Shown: piece by piece, positions 23,501 to 35,663 of the stretch | How positions within the stretch are numbered: the first letter of the stretch is position 1 | Layout of the letters: the number at the start of each line of letters is the position of its first letter | NCBI GenBank assembly: GCA_002633025.1 | Contig: NMRB01000011.1 | Span: 871,457-935,456, forward strand | Origin: Notospermus geniculatus | Taxonomy: Eukaryota > Nemertea > Pilidiophora > Heteronemertea > Lineidae | DNA: 64,000 nt | Direction of reading: 5' to 3' | Notes under the pieces: model-generated | What the model was told of the DNA's origin: nothing | Databases searched by the model: none | What the model saw: only the letters and a program-made list of their open reading frames with translations | Made by a program: the position numbers and the translations under genes

Positions 23501-26500
23501 TTTCATTAGATCATAGACTTTTTTATACAGGGGTCAGGGATGAACAGTTTATTATGAAACGGACGGAGTATTACGCTACAATCTCCTCGTCAAGAAATAT
23601 TTTCTCGTCTATACATTCTATTCGATTGTTTCACTTTCAGACGTATGTTCCCCACCTTCCAAGTCAAACTCTTCGGGATGGACCCCATGTCAGAGTACAT
23701 ACTGATGATGGACTTCGTCCCAGTTGACGATAAACGCTACCGGTATTCGTTTCACAGCTCAAGCTGGGTGGTGGCCGGGAAGGCAGACCCTCAAATGCCC
23801 GGAAGGATCCATGTCCACCCTGACTCCCCTGCTAAAGGTTCTCAATGGATGAAACAGACTGTCTCATTTGATAAACTGAAATTAACGAATAATCAGATGG
23901 ACAACAATGGACACGTAAGTCAATTATTTTGTGAAAGTGTATGGGCGGTTATTTCCGCAGAATTAGACGTGCTTGTCGTGCGAGTCAAGCAGACGTAGAC
24001 GTGTGTATCATGTGCTTGAAGGAAAAGTAGACGTGTTTGGTGTGTTTAGAAAAAATCACATGTCAACACTATGAAAAATATCATATGCGTTAATCAGACG
24101 TTGGGTGGCGCTGCAGTCGATATATTCGTTTGTAAACAGATAAAGCAGTAAGGAAAATATTAATGGCCATAAATCCATATGCCAACGTGAAATATTTCTT
24201 ATGCGCTAATAAGGTGGCGCTACAATCGAGTGCACCGCCACCCAACGTCTGATTAACGCATATTATGATATTTTTCACGCTGACATATGATGTTTTCATG
24301 GCATTAATATTATTTTCACAATTCTAATGTTTGCTTCATACACACACCAAACACGTCTACTTTTGCTTCACGCACACTACACTCACGTCTACGTCTGCTT
24401 CACTCGCACGACAAGCGCGTCTAATGAGGAACCCGCAGAACTACGCCACAACGTGGCGCTGCCAGTGTAAGACCCGGGAGTCCTATTTTCTAACAGTATT
24501 TCCATTGACTTCTTGCCCCGTAATAAACCACTCTGTTTGGTTCAGTTTTGAAAGTTACACGGCCCTGTTTCATGTTCAAAGTTCTCCATATATCACTGCT
24601 TTGTTTCGTCAGAAATGCCACAGGATGCCAATATTGACAACGTCTTTAGGGGAAATTTCCACGGAAAATTGTGTAGAAAAATGTACACATGCTTTGACGA
24701 CGTGACGTCAACAGCGAAAAAAGTGACGTCAGTGCGTCATTCGGGTCTTATACTTGCTGCGCCATCTGCAGTCATGCGGGTTCCCCATTCTGCGGAAATA
24801 ACCGCCCATAGTAGTGGGCTTATCTAATAATGTTGCCAATGACATTCCCAATCAGTTATCTACATGTATACGTACATGTACCGAGTTGCTGCAGATTTTA
24901 ATTGAAGAAACGATTCACTCTCTCTTCCCATCTTATCTTGAACCTTGAATAGGGTTCATATATATCGCTACGCCTTCGGACTTCGGAGCGTACCGCGGTG
25001 GTCCGGAGGCGGAGTGACCCGGCGTAGTCCTTGATACTTCAAATGCGTCTTCCCAATGATTCGACGCTGTTCTGCTCTTCTGCAGTTTTAGTTTTTTCTG
25101 CTACCATTTTTCACATGTATCTGTATCCATCCCGAGGGAGGGATACATTCTCCAGAAGCTCTAATTTATCACATTTGTTTGATAATATCGCGCGGTAATG
25201 GTAAACGTGTAAAGCTTGTTGCTTGAAGAATCGCCCGAGTCGATCATGGCCGAAGTCTTAGATTTTTGTAGATCGAACACATTGCTTACTTGGAATGCCA
25301 AGCGTAGACAATACACATTGGACATTTTTAGATAAAGGTGGATGGGAGGCTGGGGCCGGGTAAAGCAAATTCGAAGAACTTCGCCTACTCGGGTGAGAAA
25401 TGGGAAGACAACTCGACCGGAAGTGATCCGGTGCGTTCTCAGAATGCGTCACTCTGAAAGTCCATTGGTTGGCATGATCGGGATTTTCGTTCCATCAGAA
25501 TCTGAATAACAAACCAATTTCCTACTTTTACAGATAATTCTTAATTCCATGCATAAGTATCAGCCTCGATTCCATGTGGTGTACGTTGATACCACCAAGG
25601 CCAGCAAATCTCAAGATCTCAGCCTGACGGAAAACTTCCGAACTTTTCTATTCAAGGAAACAAAATTCATGGCTGTGACAGCCTATCAGAATCACAGGGT
25701 AAGTGCGCATGCTTACGATGCGATTGACCGAATCTCGAGGAGACGACAACGACAACTGCTTCATCTCAGCACGATATCTGAAACTCCTGGAAAAGGAAAC
25801 TGCAGACCAAGTACATGTACTGTCAGTGAAATGTTACTGGCCCTTAACAAGAGACATCGGGCTTGTTACGTCAACGTTCCAGAAACATACGCCATACATT
25901 ACCTTTCAAAATGGCGCCATGACCAGTTGACGCGATGGTACAAGTTTACTGTTCGTGTTCTCACCTTTCTTCGACAAAAAAACCATCAGAGTGTTCAACA
26001 TTGGTTTAAGCGACCACACGTGTTTGTTTAGGTAAAATAGGCGGTGTCCAAAAGAGTAACGAATTTCCGTTCTCGGAGCCACTTGACATCAGTCTTGAAT
26101 TGTGTTGGAATGATGACCGGTGGTCACTTCTTATCCTTCATCTCTGGCCATAGGCGTTAGGACAGTCAGGTGTCCTTTACAAACAAGGATACGCCATAAA
26201 GGCACGTGACTGAATGGCTGCATAAATACTGAACATGCCAAAAACATCACGGCACGTGCCATCGGCTCAAGTCAGATTGCCTGCTCTGCAGGAGAAAATA
26301 ACTTTCTTTGGTTGTAACAAATTAAGAAAATAGATGAACCTGCCTGAGAGTGCTCCGTCATATTTCACCGTGTTGATGGCAAATCGCCGCTTTCATCAAC
26401 ACTTCGGCACCATCAGTAGCTATATTTACACCAAACGACTCCGAATATCAGAGTTAGCTAGTGATTCATAGCATCTTGCTGCCCTCAGCGGCTGGAACTT

Positions 26501-27852
26501 AGCAAGTGATTCATTAGCCGCACGAATCTTGACTTGAGATTATCTTGTTGGCGATGCCTTTAGCGAAGCCAAATGGTGTTAATACATGTGTTCGTGTTCT
26601 TGAAGCAATGTTTCAATTAGGTAAAGATAAGTTTGCCTTGGCTACACCACCAGTCAGGTAACTGAGACCGCACGGTGCACCTTGCGTCTGTCAGCACCTG
26701 CTGGATCAAAGTCATTGCAAGGCAGAACCTGCCACAAGCAGCATAATTAATGACAATGCTCTCCATTTGCTTGGAATGTTTCCTGGTAGGTGTTACTCCG
26801 AAGAAACCATGAAATTTTCTTTTCAAATGGAAAAAACACCGTCGGATGTTTGTTAATTAAATTTAGAAGAAAAATGATTACAGGAGTCCATGGCGAGAAC
26901 TAACAAATTAAGGGAACGCCCGAGGATTTGTCTTCAAGGGGCGGAGCCTTCACCTGCAGTCCAGTAATGGCTGTCTTTTCTTTCGTCTTCCTTGTTTTCT
27001 TCGCCCTCGTCGTGTTTGCCTGCTGTTTTGTCTTCGTGTCTTCTCCTTGTCTTCTTCCTTCCTTTATTCTTCTTCCCATCAGAGTCAATTTCTTTTCGCC
27101 CTATCTTCTTCGTCTTATTTCTTGACAACCTCCAATCATCAAATCCTTCATTGGCTGTTTCTCACGGACCTATACCCGTCGTATGTCACAGATCACGCAA
27201 CTGAAGATTGCAAGTAATCCATTCGCCAAGGGATTCCGGGACTGCGAGCCAGATGACTGTGCGGCCATGGAAGCTCTCACGTTCATCAACCCCGGGCAGA
27301 GGCCTCGGAATCATCATCGGCCGAGCTCATTGCAGTTTAATGGTGTAAATAAACGTTCACCCAGTAGAAAAGTAGATGGTAAGGTTACTTTTGATTGGTT
27401 CCTTTGCATTTGTTCCTCGTCGTGGCTACGTTTCCTGCCGAACATTTCCATGGTCGTCCTGGGCTCCGCGTGACACTGATTGCTTTACAACTTGACTTCA
27501 CGTTTGCTTGCCAATTCGAGAGTCACATGCATTCCTTTTTACAGAACTTGAGAAAGCAGACGAACTCCCAGGGGCATTCTTTCCACAAGTGGTCACCCAG
27601 ACGTATCAAACGACGATGAATTTACCACCACTTCCTTGCTCCGACCAAACGACAGCCGTCTCACCCTTCGCGGACGCTTATTCCCTTGCTCAAGTCTCGT
27701 ATCCGGAATACTGTATGGCGCCAACGGCGAAGAGGCCCACGCCCTACAGCAGGCCGACCATGGACTATGCTGGATATCACCAGAAGGTCAAAGGAATTTA
27801 TCCAGCTGCAAATCTCGGATATGCCGCTTGTGCCGCGTACGAAACAAGATGA
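20567..27852 (+). CDS. Tbx1/10: T-box transcription factor Tbx1/10 (six exons)
   Basis: Exons: 20567-20753, 20969-21260, 23641-23914, 25534-25698, 27192-27378, 27545-27852. They are in frame and encode 470 residues. The ATG at 20567 follows the TATA/Inr promoter; an upstream GTG frame is not needed. The T-box spans about residues 137-329: [102 protein letters not shown] and GFRDCEPDD. The last block and the following PRNH-RP motif are diagnostic of the Tbx1/10 group rather than Brachyury, Tbx2/3 or Tbx20. Oddly, 14 residues (330-343) separate DDC from PRNHHRP, which adjoin in vertebrate TBX1. Its role is nuclear DNA-binding regulation, classically of pharyngeal and mesodermal development. Confidence 0.93.
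22460..22730. mobile_element. MITE in Tbx1/10 intron 2
   Basis: The ends CACTGTTAGAAA and TTTCTAACAGTG (the latter with a small indel) carry inner matches TTTACAGAAA and GCAGCAGAGTTTCAGGA. ACAT flanks both sides (22456-22459 and 22731-22734), a 4-bp target duplication. The unit is 271 bp with no coding capacity. Confidence 0.8.
23942..24808. mobile_element. Large nested inverted-repeat element in Tbx1/10 intron 3
   Basis: The termini TGGGCGGTTATTTCCGCAGA and its exact complement at 24787-24808 are flanked by TA on both sides, a TA target duplication. Inside, GACGTGCTTGTCGTGCGAGT pairs with the 24395-24425 segment. A smaller palindrome (about 24060-24290, AATCAGACGTTGGGTGGCG) is nested within. 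No ORF for a transposase. It begins 28 bp after the exon 3 donor. Confidence 0.8.
26900..27130. repeat. Pyrimidine-rich tract in Tbx1/10 intron 4
   Basis: A T/C-biased stretch (TCTTC, CTTCC repeats) of about 150 bases sits upstream of exon 5. Open frames across it on both strands (Lys/Glu/Arg-rich on minus, Phe/Ser/Leu-rich on plus) are composition artefacts. Confidence 0.6.
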
Positions 27853-28314
27853 GCATGCGACTGATTGAACGCTTTCAATTCTTTAAAACGACTGATCTGA
27901 AAATGCAGGAGTGTCCACAGGATGCGAGCAGAGAGGCTTCCGTTAAAGCAAGGTCTTGGCGGGAACGGGATATACCTTGGGTATCATATGGATGGATGGG
28001 GAACCAGTCTTGTGGGGATCGGTTTGGCTATGAACACGACTGTTACTGATCACCGACACAAGTCTCAGTTGACCGGTTATGCCTCGTTCTGGAACACGGA
28101 CTGTATCTCAGATGCCGTTCGCCGACGCCAGGGAATGCCAAAGAATCAATTCACGCGAATTTTTAGCGGTGCGACGCCGCAACCATTGTTTGTTTCCGCG
28201 GCGTTGCTCATGGACAAATGATGCGGCATCGCACTGCTCGAAATTCGCGTTAGCCTTATCTTGGTATTCAGTTCCGCTGGTGTATGGTTTTGGGTGTGGA
28301 TAGAATGTAATAAA
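27853..28314 (+). other. Tbx1/10 3' UTR with AATAAA
   Basis: AATAAA at 28309-28314, about 460 bases beyond the stop codon, is the first good polyadenylation signal. A diverged copy of the 3' repeat family (CGCGAATTTTTAGCGG, about 28155-28250) lies within this UTR. Confidence 0.45.
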
Positions 28315-28445
28315 ATGATACCTCGGTATCAAGGGCGATTAAACGGAAGTATAAGAGTTGAGAAAGAGGCAACATCTTCTGTCGTGTCACCTGCGAAATT
28401 GATTCATGTTTTGGTAGTCGACGCGAATTTCGTTTATAAGGCTAA

Positions 28446-28581
28446 AGGCCTGAACCCACCGCGGTTTCATCACTGCCCGACAAATTCTTTGTTATTTTCT
28501 CGGTCCGCTGCCTTTTAACAAAGCATTTTCTGCCGGTGCGTTTTCCCGCTGCGCGAAAACGCGTCAGTGGGTTCGGGCCTT
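28446..28581. mobile_element. Inverted-repeat MITE at the edge of the tandem duplication
   Basis: GGCCTGAACCCAC at 28447 and GTGGGTTCGGGCC at about 28567-28579 are imperfect inverted ends of a roughly 135-bp unit with inner GC-rich pairing (TTTTCCCGCTGCGCGAAAA). The tandem duplication begins inside this unit, so the downstream copy at 29986 keeps only its right half. Confidence 0.55.
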
Positions 28582-29894
28582 ATTGGAATTCACGCGATTT
28601 TCGAGCGGCAGACGCTCGAAAGCATTGTTTGTTTCCACGCTCTTGGTCACGGACAAAGGATGCGGCATCGCACCGCGCGAAAATCGCGTGGCTGGCTGTC
28701 CTTTCACGCGATTTTCGAGCGGCAAACGCTCGAAAGCATTGTTTGTTTCCGCGGCGTTGGTCACGGACCAAGGATGCGGCTCGAAAATCGCGTGAATGGA
28801 TTCTTAGCCTCAGTCTGTATAGGGCGTAGCATTTGAAAATAATTTAAACTACGTCGGAGGTCAGCGTCATCTTAGTTTTCAATTATGTATTTGTTGTAAA
28901 ACAAATGTCTCGTGTCAAGTTTTTGAAAACATCCACAGCAGCAACGTGGGCGTATATCGTTCTCATTCAGAGCTGCGTTCCTTTTGGCCGGGACAAAAAA
29001 CTAATTATTTTCTTAATTGAGACATGTGACCATCGAAATCGATCCCTTGGGAAGAAGGTAACTTCTCCGTTGGCCAATAATTGGATGATTGGTACGGGAA
29101 AATAACGGTGATCACGCGGGGAGGCCAGTCTTCCATCGCCACGTGCTTGGCTTAGCTCCCTGGAGTGGAGACCGCAGCCCGACCCCAGCAGGGCCATCTC
29201 CGCGAAGTTAACTTGGTGAACATGCGTTTTCTTTAAGAGCATGGGGTTACTTCTGCGATAACTATCAAGATGCTCACTTGTAACACTGTTATACATCATA
29301 ACTTTCTCTGTGGTCATTAACAAACAATGTTTTGGTCAGCTTCGTTTTTTTTCGTCCATGTTTCAACAGTGGCCGATTTCTCCCTCACTTTTGAATGAGG
29401 TCAGTAATTTCGAAAAAATGGAGAAATTGAAGAATAGTTAAAGAACATCTGGCAAGTTAAAGAATTTGCCAGATGTCCACCCCACTATTCTTCAAAGTCC
29501 ATCCCCTTCACTTCCTCACGTCAGATTTGGCAAGTAGTCAGACAAAACCAGCTACTGATCAAGAGGTTGTCCACTTTGGCATCAAGGAAAATTTTCCCTC
29601 TCATTATACATGTAGTCTGTCATCAAGAAGGCAAAATATTGTTGACATCAAGGAATTATCTGGGGTCCTGACCCAACTGGCATTGAAGAATCTAGATCTA
29701 AAAGGGTGTCCATTTTGTAAGTGGGAAGTGTGGTCCATGACCTCAGATGTCACAGAATGTCAATGATCAACTTCTAAATTTCGATTATTGTGGACATAAA
29801 TCTGTATTCTTACAAAATGTGTCCAGAATTATTGTATAGATACAACAGTTTATAACAAACAAACCTTAAATTTGTCACCTGTGCCTATACAATA
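28478..29894. repeat. Tandem segmental duplication, copy 1
   Basis: About 1.4 kb repeated in the same orientation at 29986-31523 with high identity, separated by 91 bp. It contains two adjacent palindromic units (28591-28690 and 28705-28794) bounded by CACGCGATTTTCGAGC and its complement. It also has a hairpin at 29425-29495 (ACATCTGGCAA / TTTGCCAGATGT). Short frames (for example 29473-29766) are present in both copies but not convincingly protein-coding. Confidence 0.85.
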
Positions 29895-29985
29895 TGAAAT
29901 GGCCAGGGCCATTGTGCTCACCTCTGTGACAGAGTATGATTAGTGTGAGTAGCCTGGTGGTACACTGAATGGTGAAGGATTAGTA

Positions 29986-31523
29986 CGACAAATTCTTTGT
30001 TATTTTCTCGGTCCGCTGCCTTTTAACAAAGCATTTTCTGCCGGTGCGTTTTCCCGCTGCGCGAAAACGCGTCAGTGAGTTCGGGCCTTATTAGAATTTG
30101 ACGCGATTTTCGAGCGGCAGACGCTCGAAAGCATTGTTTGTTTCCACGCTGTTGGTCACGGACAAAGGATGCGGCATCGCACCGCACGAAAATCGCGTGG
30201 CTGGCTGTCCTTTCACGCGATTTTCGAGCGGCAAACGCTCGAAAGCATTGTTTGTTTCCGCGGCGTTGGTCACGGACCAAGGATGCGGCTCGAAAACCGC
30301 GTGAATGGATTCTTAGCTTAGCCTGAGTCTGTATAGGGCGTAGCATTTGAAAATAATTTAAACTACGTCGGAGGTCAGCGTCATCTTAGTTTTCAATTAT
30401 GTTTTGTACATGTACAATGTATTTGTTGTAAAACAAATGTCTCGTGTCAAGTTTTTGAAAACATCCACAGCAGCAACGTGGGCGTATATCGTTCTCATTC
30501 AGAGCTGCGTTCCTTTTGGCTGGGACAAAAAACTAATTATTTTCTTAATTGAGACATGTGACCATCGAAATCGATCCCTTGGGAAGAAGGTAACTTCTCC
30601 GTTGGCCAATAATTGGATGATCAGTTGCAAGAAATTGGTACGGGAAAATAACGGTGATCACGGGAGGCCAGTCTTCCATCGCCACGTGCTTGGCTTAGCT
30701 CCCTGGAGTGGAGACCGCAGCCCGACCCCAGCAGGGCCATCTCTGCGAAGTTAACTTGGTGAACATGCGTTTTCTTTAACAGCATGGGGTTACTTCTGCG
30801 ATAACTATCAAGATGCTCACTTGTAACACTGTTATACATCATAACTTTCTCTGTGGTCATTAATTTCAACAGTGGCCGATTTCTCCCTCACTTTTGAATG
30901 AGGTCAGTAATTTAGAAAAAATGGAGAAATTGAAGAATAGTTAAAGAACATCTGGCAAGATTATGGCCCGTATTCTAGAACCCTCCTTAACTCTAAGGTC
31001 CACTTTAATCTTTTGTATTCTGCCCTCCAAACAATAGCTAAAGGTAGACCTAGAGTTAAGGAAGCTTCTAGAATATGGCCCAAAGAATTTGCCAGATGTC
31101 CACCCCTTAACTATTCTTCAAAGTCCATCCCCTTCACTTCCTCACGTCAGATTTGGCAAGTAGTCAGACAAAACCAGCTACTGATCAAGAGGTTGTCCAC
31201 TTTGGTATCAAGGAAAATTTTCCCTCTCATTATACATGTAGTCTGTCATCAAGAAGGCAAAATATTGTTGACATCAAGGAATTATCTGGGGTCCTGACCC
31301 AACTGGCAATGAAGAATCTAGATCTAAAAGGGTGTCCTCCATTTTGTAAGTGGGAAGTGTGGTCCATGACCTCAGATGTCACAGAATGTCAATGATCAAC
31401 TTCTAAATTTCGATTATTGTTGACATAAATCTGTATTCTTACAAAATGTGTCCAGAATTATTGTATAGATACAACAGTTTATAACAAACAAATCTTAAAT
31501 TTGTCACCTGTGCCTATACAATA
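29986..31523. repeat. Tandem segmental duplication, copy 2
   Basis: Same content as copy 1, with a MITE insertion at about 30965-31081, an extra CAGTTGCAAGAAAT-type indel near 30620, and loss of about 15 bases near 30862. The frame corresponding to 29473-29766 is altered at its start and by a 3-base insertion, which argues against strong coding constraint. Confidence 0.85.
30965..31081. mobile_element. Palindromic MITE present only in copy 2
   Basis: GGCCCGTATTCTAGAACCCT at the left pairs with the complement of CTTCTAGAATATGGCCC at the right, with further inward pairing through TCCTTAACTCTA. Copy 1 at about 29454 has an uninterrupted CTGGCAAGTTAAAGAATTTG, the empty site. Related termini (GTCGTATTTTAGAACGTT) occur at 38427-38546. 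Confidence 0.75.
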
Positions 31524-32605
31524 AAATTATTTAAACGCAAAATATTTTTGTTCTCACTATACTGGAAGCAACTGGTAGATAAAATACATGTATTACAGTG
31601 ATCATTGTTAAGTTTGTTATTTCCTGGCCATCAAAAAAACTAAAAAAACTTCCAACTCAACAGTGAACCTTGTCAGCATTATGAGAAGCAGGCAAAAATG
31701 CTCAAGAAGACTGAAATGTAAAAATACTCAAAGTGTAAAATCATCAGCGTACAATGACATAGATTTTGAACACAAGCATCACATGTCATGGTCTTAGTCC
31801 TTAGCATACATTAATTGAACACAGCAAACACCATGATTGAGTATTTGCACTAACATTCAAATATATGTAAGTAACAACTTACATACAGGAATGAACTGAG
31901 TACATGTATACACGAGCTGTTGAATACTGCACAAACATCTAAAAATAATAGCGAAGCTTTACTTCATCAATGCACAAAAAAGCTATGTTCAGCTCCAACT
32001 AATAAACAATTACCCACGATGTTGCAAAGCGAAGGTTATCATTCAACAACTACAACTACCGGTATCCTATATTCATGATGTTTAAAACCCATCAAAAATT
32101 TCATACAATGTAGCCTCCTATCAATTAATTCAATGCATACAAAAATACACTCCATAAAATAGACTGTACAAGTGTAAATCGCTGTACATAGCGAAAAACA
32201 TTGACATACAATACATGTATTATCATGATTACATTGACCCAGTTACATTCGGTGAATTATAGTAGGATTACAGCCACTACTGCTGTGACATCATCGCACA
32301 GCCAAACTTCAATCAAAATTTTAAGATGGTACTGCATGCGGTCACAAAGGAATCCGATGACGCTGTTGATTGTCAACAAGATTCTTTGGCTTATTACACT
32401 CACTCATTTAGTCATTCTCTATTTGTAGGCAGGTGAGCCTGTTGTACAGAGTACAAAATGGTTGATCATTGAAGACTAGACTGGTTGGAAAAGGTGGGGT
32501 TTTAAGGCCAACCTTGACAAAAAGAATGGGCTAGCAATAAAAGTATTGGTCGAAGTTTGCCAGCTAAAAATGTCATGGACTGATATATTGGCTGTCATGG
32601 ACTTA
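31524..32605. other. Intergenic, no gene seen
   Basis: AT-rich with no exon-like frames. It is the downstream flank of the minus-strand SLC22 gene. Confidence 0.5.
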
Positions 32606-32882
32606 TATAGTCCGACTCAGGCTAGAGGTGACATCAAAGGAATTTGAGTTATGCGAGTTCTGGGAAATGTGACATGAACTGTGGTTTCTTAATAGACCCA
32701 AATAATCCAAATGGACAGGGTCTCTAATAGCCATTGAATATAGAGTGTTCTAATAGCCATTGTATAATGCCCTATCAAAGTGAGCATGTGGTTTTCCTTG
32801 GATTTTACTTGTGGTCAGTGAATGGTCTATTTCCCATACCAAACATTCCTTTGATGTCACCTCTAGCCTGAGTCAGACTATA
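32606..32882. mobile_element. MITE immediately downstream of the SLC22 stop codon
   Basis: 38-bp inverted termini (32606-32643 and 32845-32882), differing at a single base and beginning TATAGTCCGACTCAGGCTAG. The element ends 28 bp from the stop codon, so it probably lies in the SLC22 3' UTR. Confidence 0.85.
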
Positions 32883-32910
32883 GACAGTCTGTCAAACTTG
32901 ATTATGACCA

Positions 32911-35663
32911 CTACGACAATGCCTCATTCTCACTATGTAAATCTCCATTTTCATGGAACTCGCCATTTTCATGCACTGGTTCAACACCGATTTGAGTTCT
33001 TTGTGGTCGCTCCACATCCTCGACCGTGTCTGGCAGTTTCTGTTGCAGTGTCTCTGGGAGGAGAAAGGCAAGGCCTGCACCGACTATTGCCAAGCCTCCA
33101 AAGATGAAGAAAGGGACTTTGGTGTAGGTGACTTCTCCCTGAAATGAAAGCACACAGGAACATTTACATGTACAACATTTAGAACTATGTTTAGAGGGAA
33201 GAATGAGAAATGTATGATTGTCAACATGGTCAATGTTTGCCTGAACTCACCAGCAGCAGAATTTGTGGAGCCAGTACTCCGCCCAACCTGGCCATGAAGG
33301 CACATGACCCGACAGCTACGTTTCGAATCACAGTTGGGAAAAGCTCCGACGTATACAGGAAGATCACACTAAAACAACCAGCCATGCCGAACTTTCCACT
33401 CAAGGCAATCGCAGTGGACACAATACTGATTTCTGCGCCAGAGGCTGAAAAGTTTAAGGGTGTACGTGTATCAATGAATCTCATGATTGAAGAGAAAGCA
33501 ACAATGACTATTAGATTATTAGTATTAAATGTTTCAAGAAGTCTACCTGTTCTAGCTGGGATGACAGGGGCAATCATACACATTACTCCCCCAATAGTCA
33601 AATAAATGGACAATGGTATCCTCCGGCCAAATCTGTAAATAAACCAGTGAGATACATCAAAGGAGTGAAAAGAGGTTTCAGCCAGAGAACAGATATGATC
33701 TCTGTCAAGTTGCTATCAGTGACCTTGGGGCACTGAGAATGTCAGATTACATGTATGATGGTAATTTCAGTCAGCTGGAATTCACTGCAGATAATTTAAT
33801 CTTGAGCAAGAGGTAATGAAAATGGTTCAAAATAATATGTGAACCAGTGGATGAAACTTACCGGCCAAGTATGTAGATACTACCAAGATATGCAGGCAAT
33901 TCAACAGCTCCCATGATGAAGACATTTAAGTAGACATTACCAGCAAATGAGGATATATTCAATGAAAGACCATAGTATCCCACAGCAATTGCCAACCTGA
34001 AATAGAAGAGAGTCGAACATTAGAAACTAGAAGAAGATATGTTCACAAGTTATGGATCACTGGTAAACAGATCCTTTTCAAAAACACATGTCCCACCTCA
34101 ATCTCATAGGCCTACGTAACAGGGATAGAAATATTTGCGACAAATCACAACCACTTTAACTCGATTCGAAGATGGGGACGCTGAATATGTAATTAACTCT
34201 TAAAAGAACTTACCATATATAACCCATCACAATAGACCGTTTCCTTATCACTGGAGTGCGGAACAGATCCAAAGCAGAATATCTTTTGGCAGCTGGGACA
34301 TCCTGTTGCTTTTGTAGTGGTTCAGTAGACATTTCCACCTCCTCCTTTCTTCTCAGCGGGTCTACTGGAAGTTGGACTCGATTACGTTTCGCTAAAATCA
34401 GCAGCGTCCCCTCAGCTTCATCCATTTTGTTTTTCATTGAAAGCCACCGAAGGGATTCAGGTATGAACCTTCAAGAATCAACAGTCAATCATGATGTTTA
34501 TGTCATTAAGCCCTACTTTGTCTCACAAATGAAAAGTAAGACTTGGGCTTTAGACCGATGAATGTTGAAAACTGGGGCCAGTAGCTCAACACACTATGAT
34601 ATTATACCTACCAAAAGTAACTAATGGTAACCAGACTGTGAAGACTAAGAGCTAGCTGAATATAGTGCCAGTCCTTGATCAGCCAGGCCAGAAATGCCAA
34701 ATACATGATGCCAACAGCCCACATCACCTCGAATATTGTCCCTGCAATTGTTCTGTGCTTCCTTTGACTATATTCCATCACAAGTGCCACAGAGATGGCT
34801 TGCATGCCCTAAAACAGGAAGGAAATGGCAAAAGGTCAGTCATCAAGATTTGTGGACTGGCAAGGGATAAGGAACATGAGAAAAGTTTGAGCAAAGTAGA
34901 AACATCATAGAAAGGTGATACACAAACCTGTAAAAATGCCCCCATGAAGAATCGTATCACAACAAATGCAATGAAGTTGTGAACAAATGAAAGAACGATT
35001 CCAAGGCCCATTTGACCCCAAAGAGTCACCAAAAGTGTCGGCCTCCGCCCATACATGTCTGACAACGTTCCAAAAACCAATCCGCCAATCATGACGCCAA
35101 TGAAGTAGATGGTTGTTGACAGGCCTTTCAAATATGCATCATCACAGACAAGATTCCACTGAAAATAAAAAGAATAGAATATGAAGTAAGACACTCAATT
35201 TCTGCAAATGAGAGAGACACTTCAATCTGTTGGACACATTTTGGTCATAGGGGTTACGAAAAGGCATTGCAATTCACATCTAACCTGATAGTGATAGTGC
35301 TGGTTGCATTGGATTTTAAATTTGACTTACCTCCATGACGACGTTTTTCTCACCAGGTTCTGTCAAATATTCCCAACCATTTGGACAATACTCAGTGCTG
35401 TTGGACACCGAACTGTAATTGCTATAAACCTCACATGATTGAAAAGTGACAACTCCATATGCCTTGGTGACGTTGGGAATGGCTTCCTCCCTTGTAATGT
35501 TGTCTGGTAACTTGCAGTGATGAGGGGTTTTAGCACCAAATATGGCCATGTTTAAATTATTAAAGCACATAACAATGTAGTTGAAGGCCACAAGAAAATA
35601 GATAAAGACCTGGTACTTTCCTGGATTGCCCAGGTATTGGAGAATTTGTTCTTGGTCAAACAT
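32911..35663 (-). CDS. SLC22-family organic ion/carnitine transporter-like protein (eight exons)
   Basis: Exons: 35663-35331, 35158-34928, 34808-34612, 34468-34214, 33996-33862, 33629-33547, 33444-33251, 33138-32911. All are in frame, giving 551 residues, the usual SLC22 length. TM1 (VFIYFLVAFNYIVMC) is followed by a large extracellular loop with Cys and N-glycosylation sites (NIT, NVT, NYS, NST). The MFS signature LSDMYGRRP lies at about 143-151. FIPESLRWLS at about 255 matches the family PESPRWL motif after TM6. The second-half MFS motif (LGRFGRR) follows, then SELFPTVIRN near TM11. The tail is acidic and hydrophilic. A 12-TM plasma-membrane carrier; substrate (cation, anion or carnitine) cannot be decided. 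Close to the vertebrate OCT/OCTN branch, but no orthology is claimed. Confidence 0.94.

Noticed and set aside
26900-27204. Lys/Arg- and Phe/Ser-rich frames in Tbx1/10 intron 4
   Set aside because: They follow from the pyrimidine-rich tract; the real exon 5 starts at 27192 in another frame.
28564-28836. Repetitive Arg/Ala-rich frames (RENRVAGC-like) on both strands
   Set aside because: They translate the palindromic repeat units and are open in several frames at once.
29090-29220. GC-rich segment conserved in both tandem copies, considered as a small nuclear RNA
   Set aside because: Compared from memory with U1, U2 and RNase P RNAs; no diagnostic motif matched, and conservation is explained by recent duplication.
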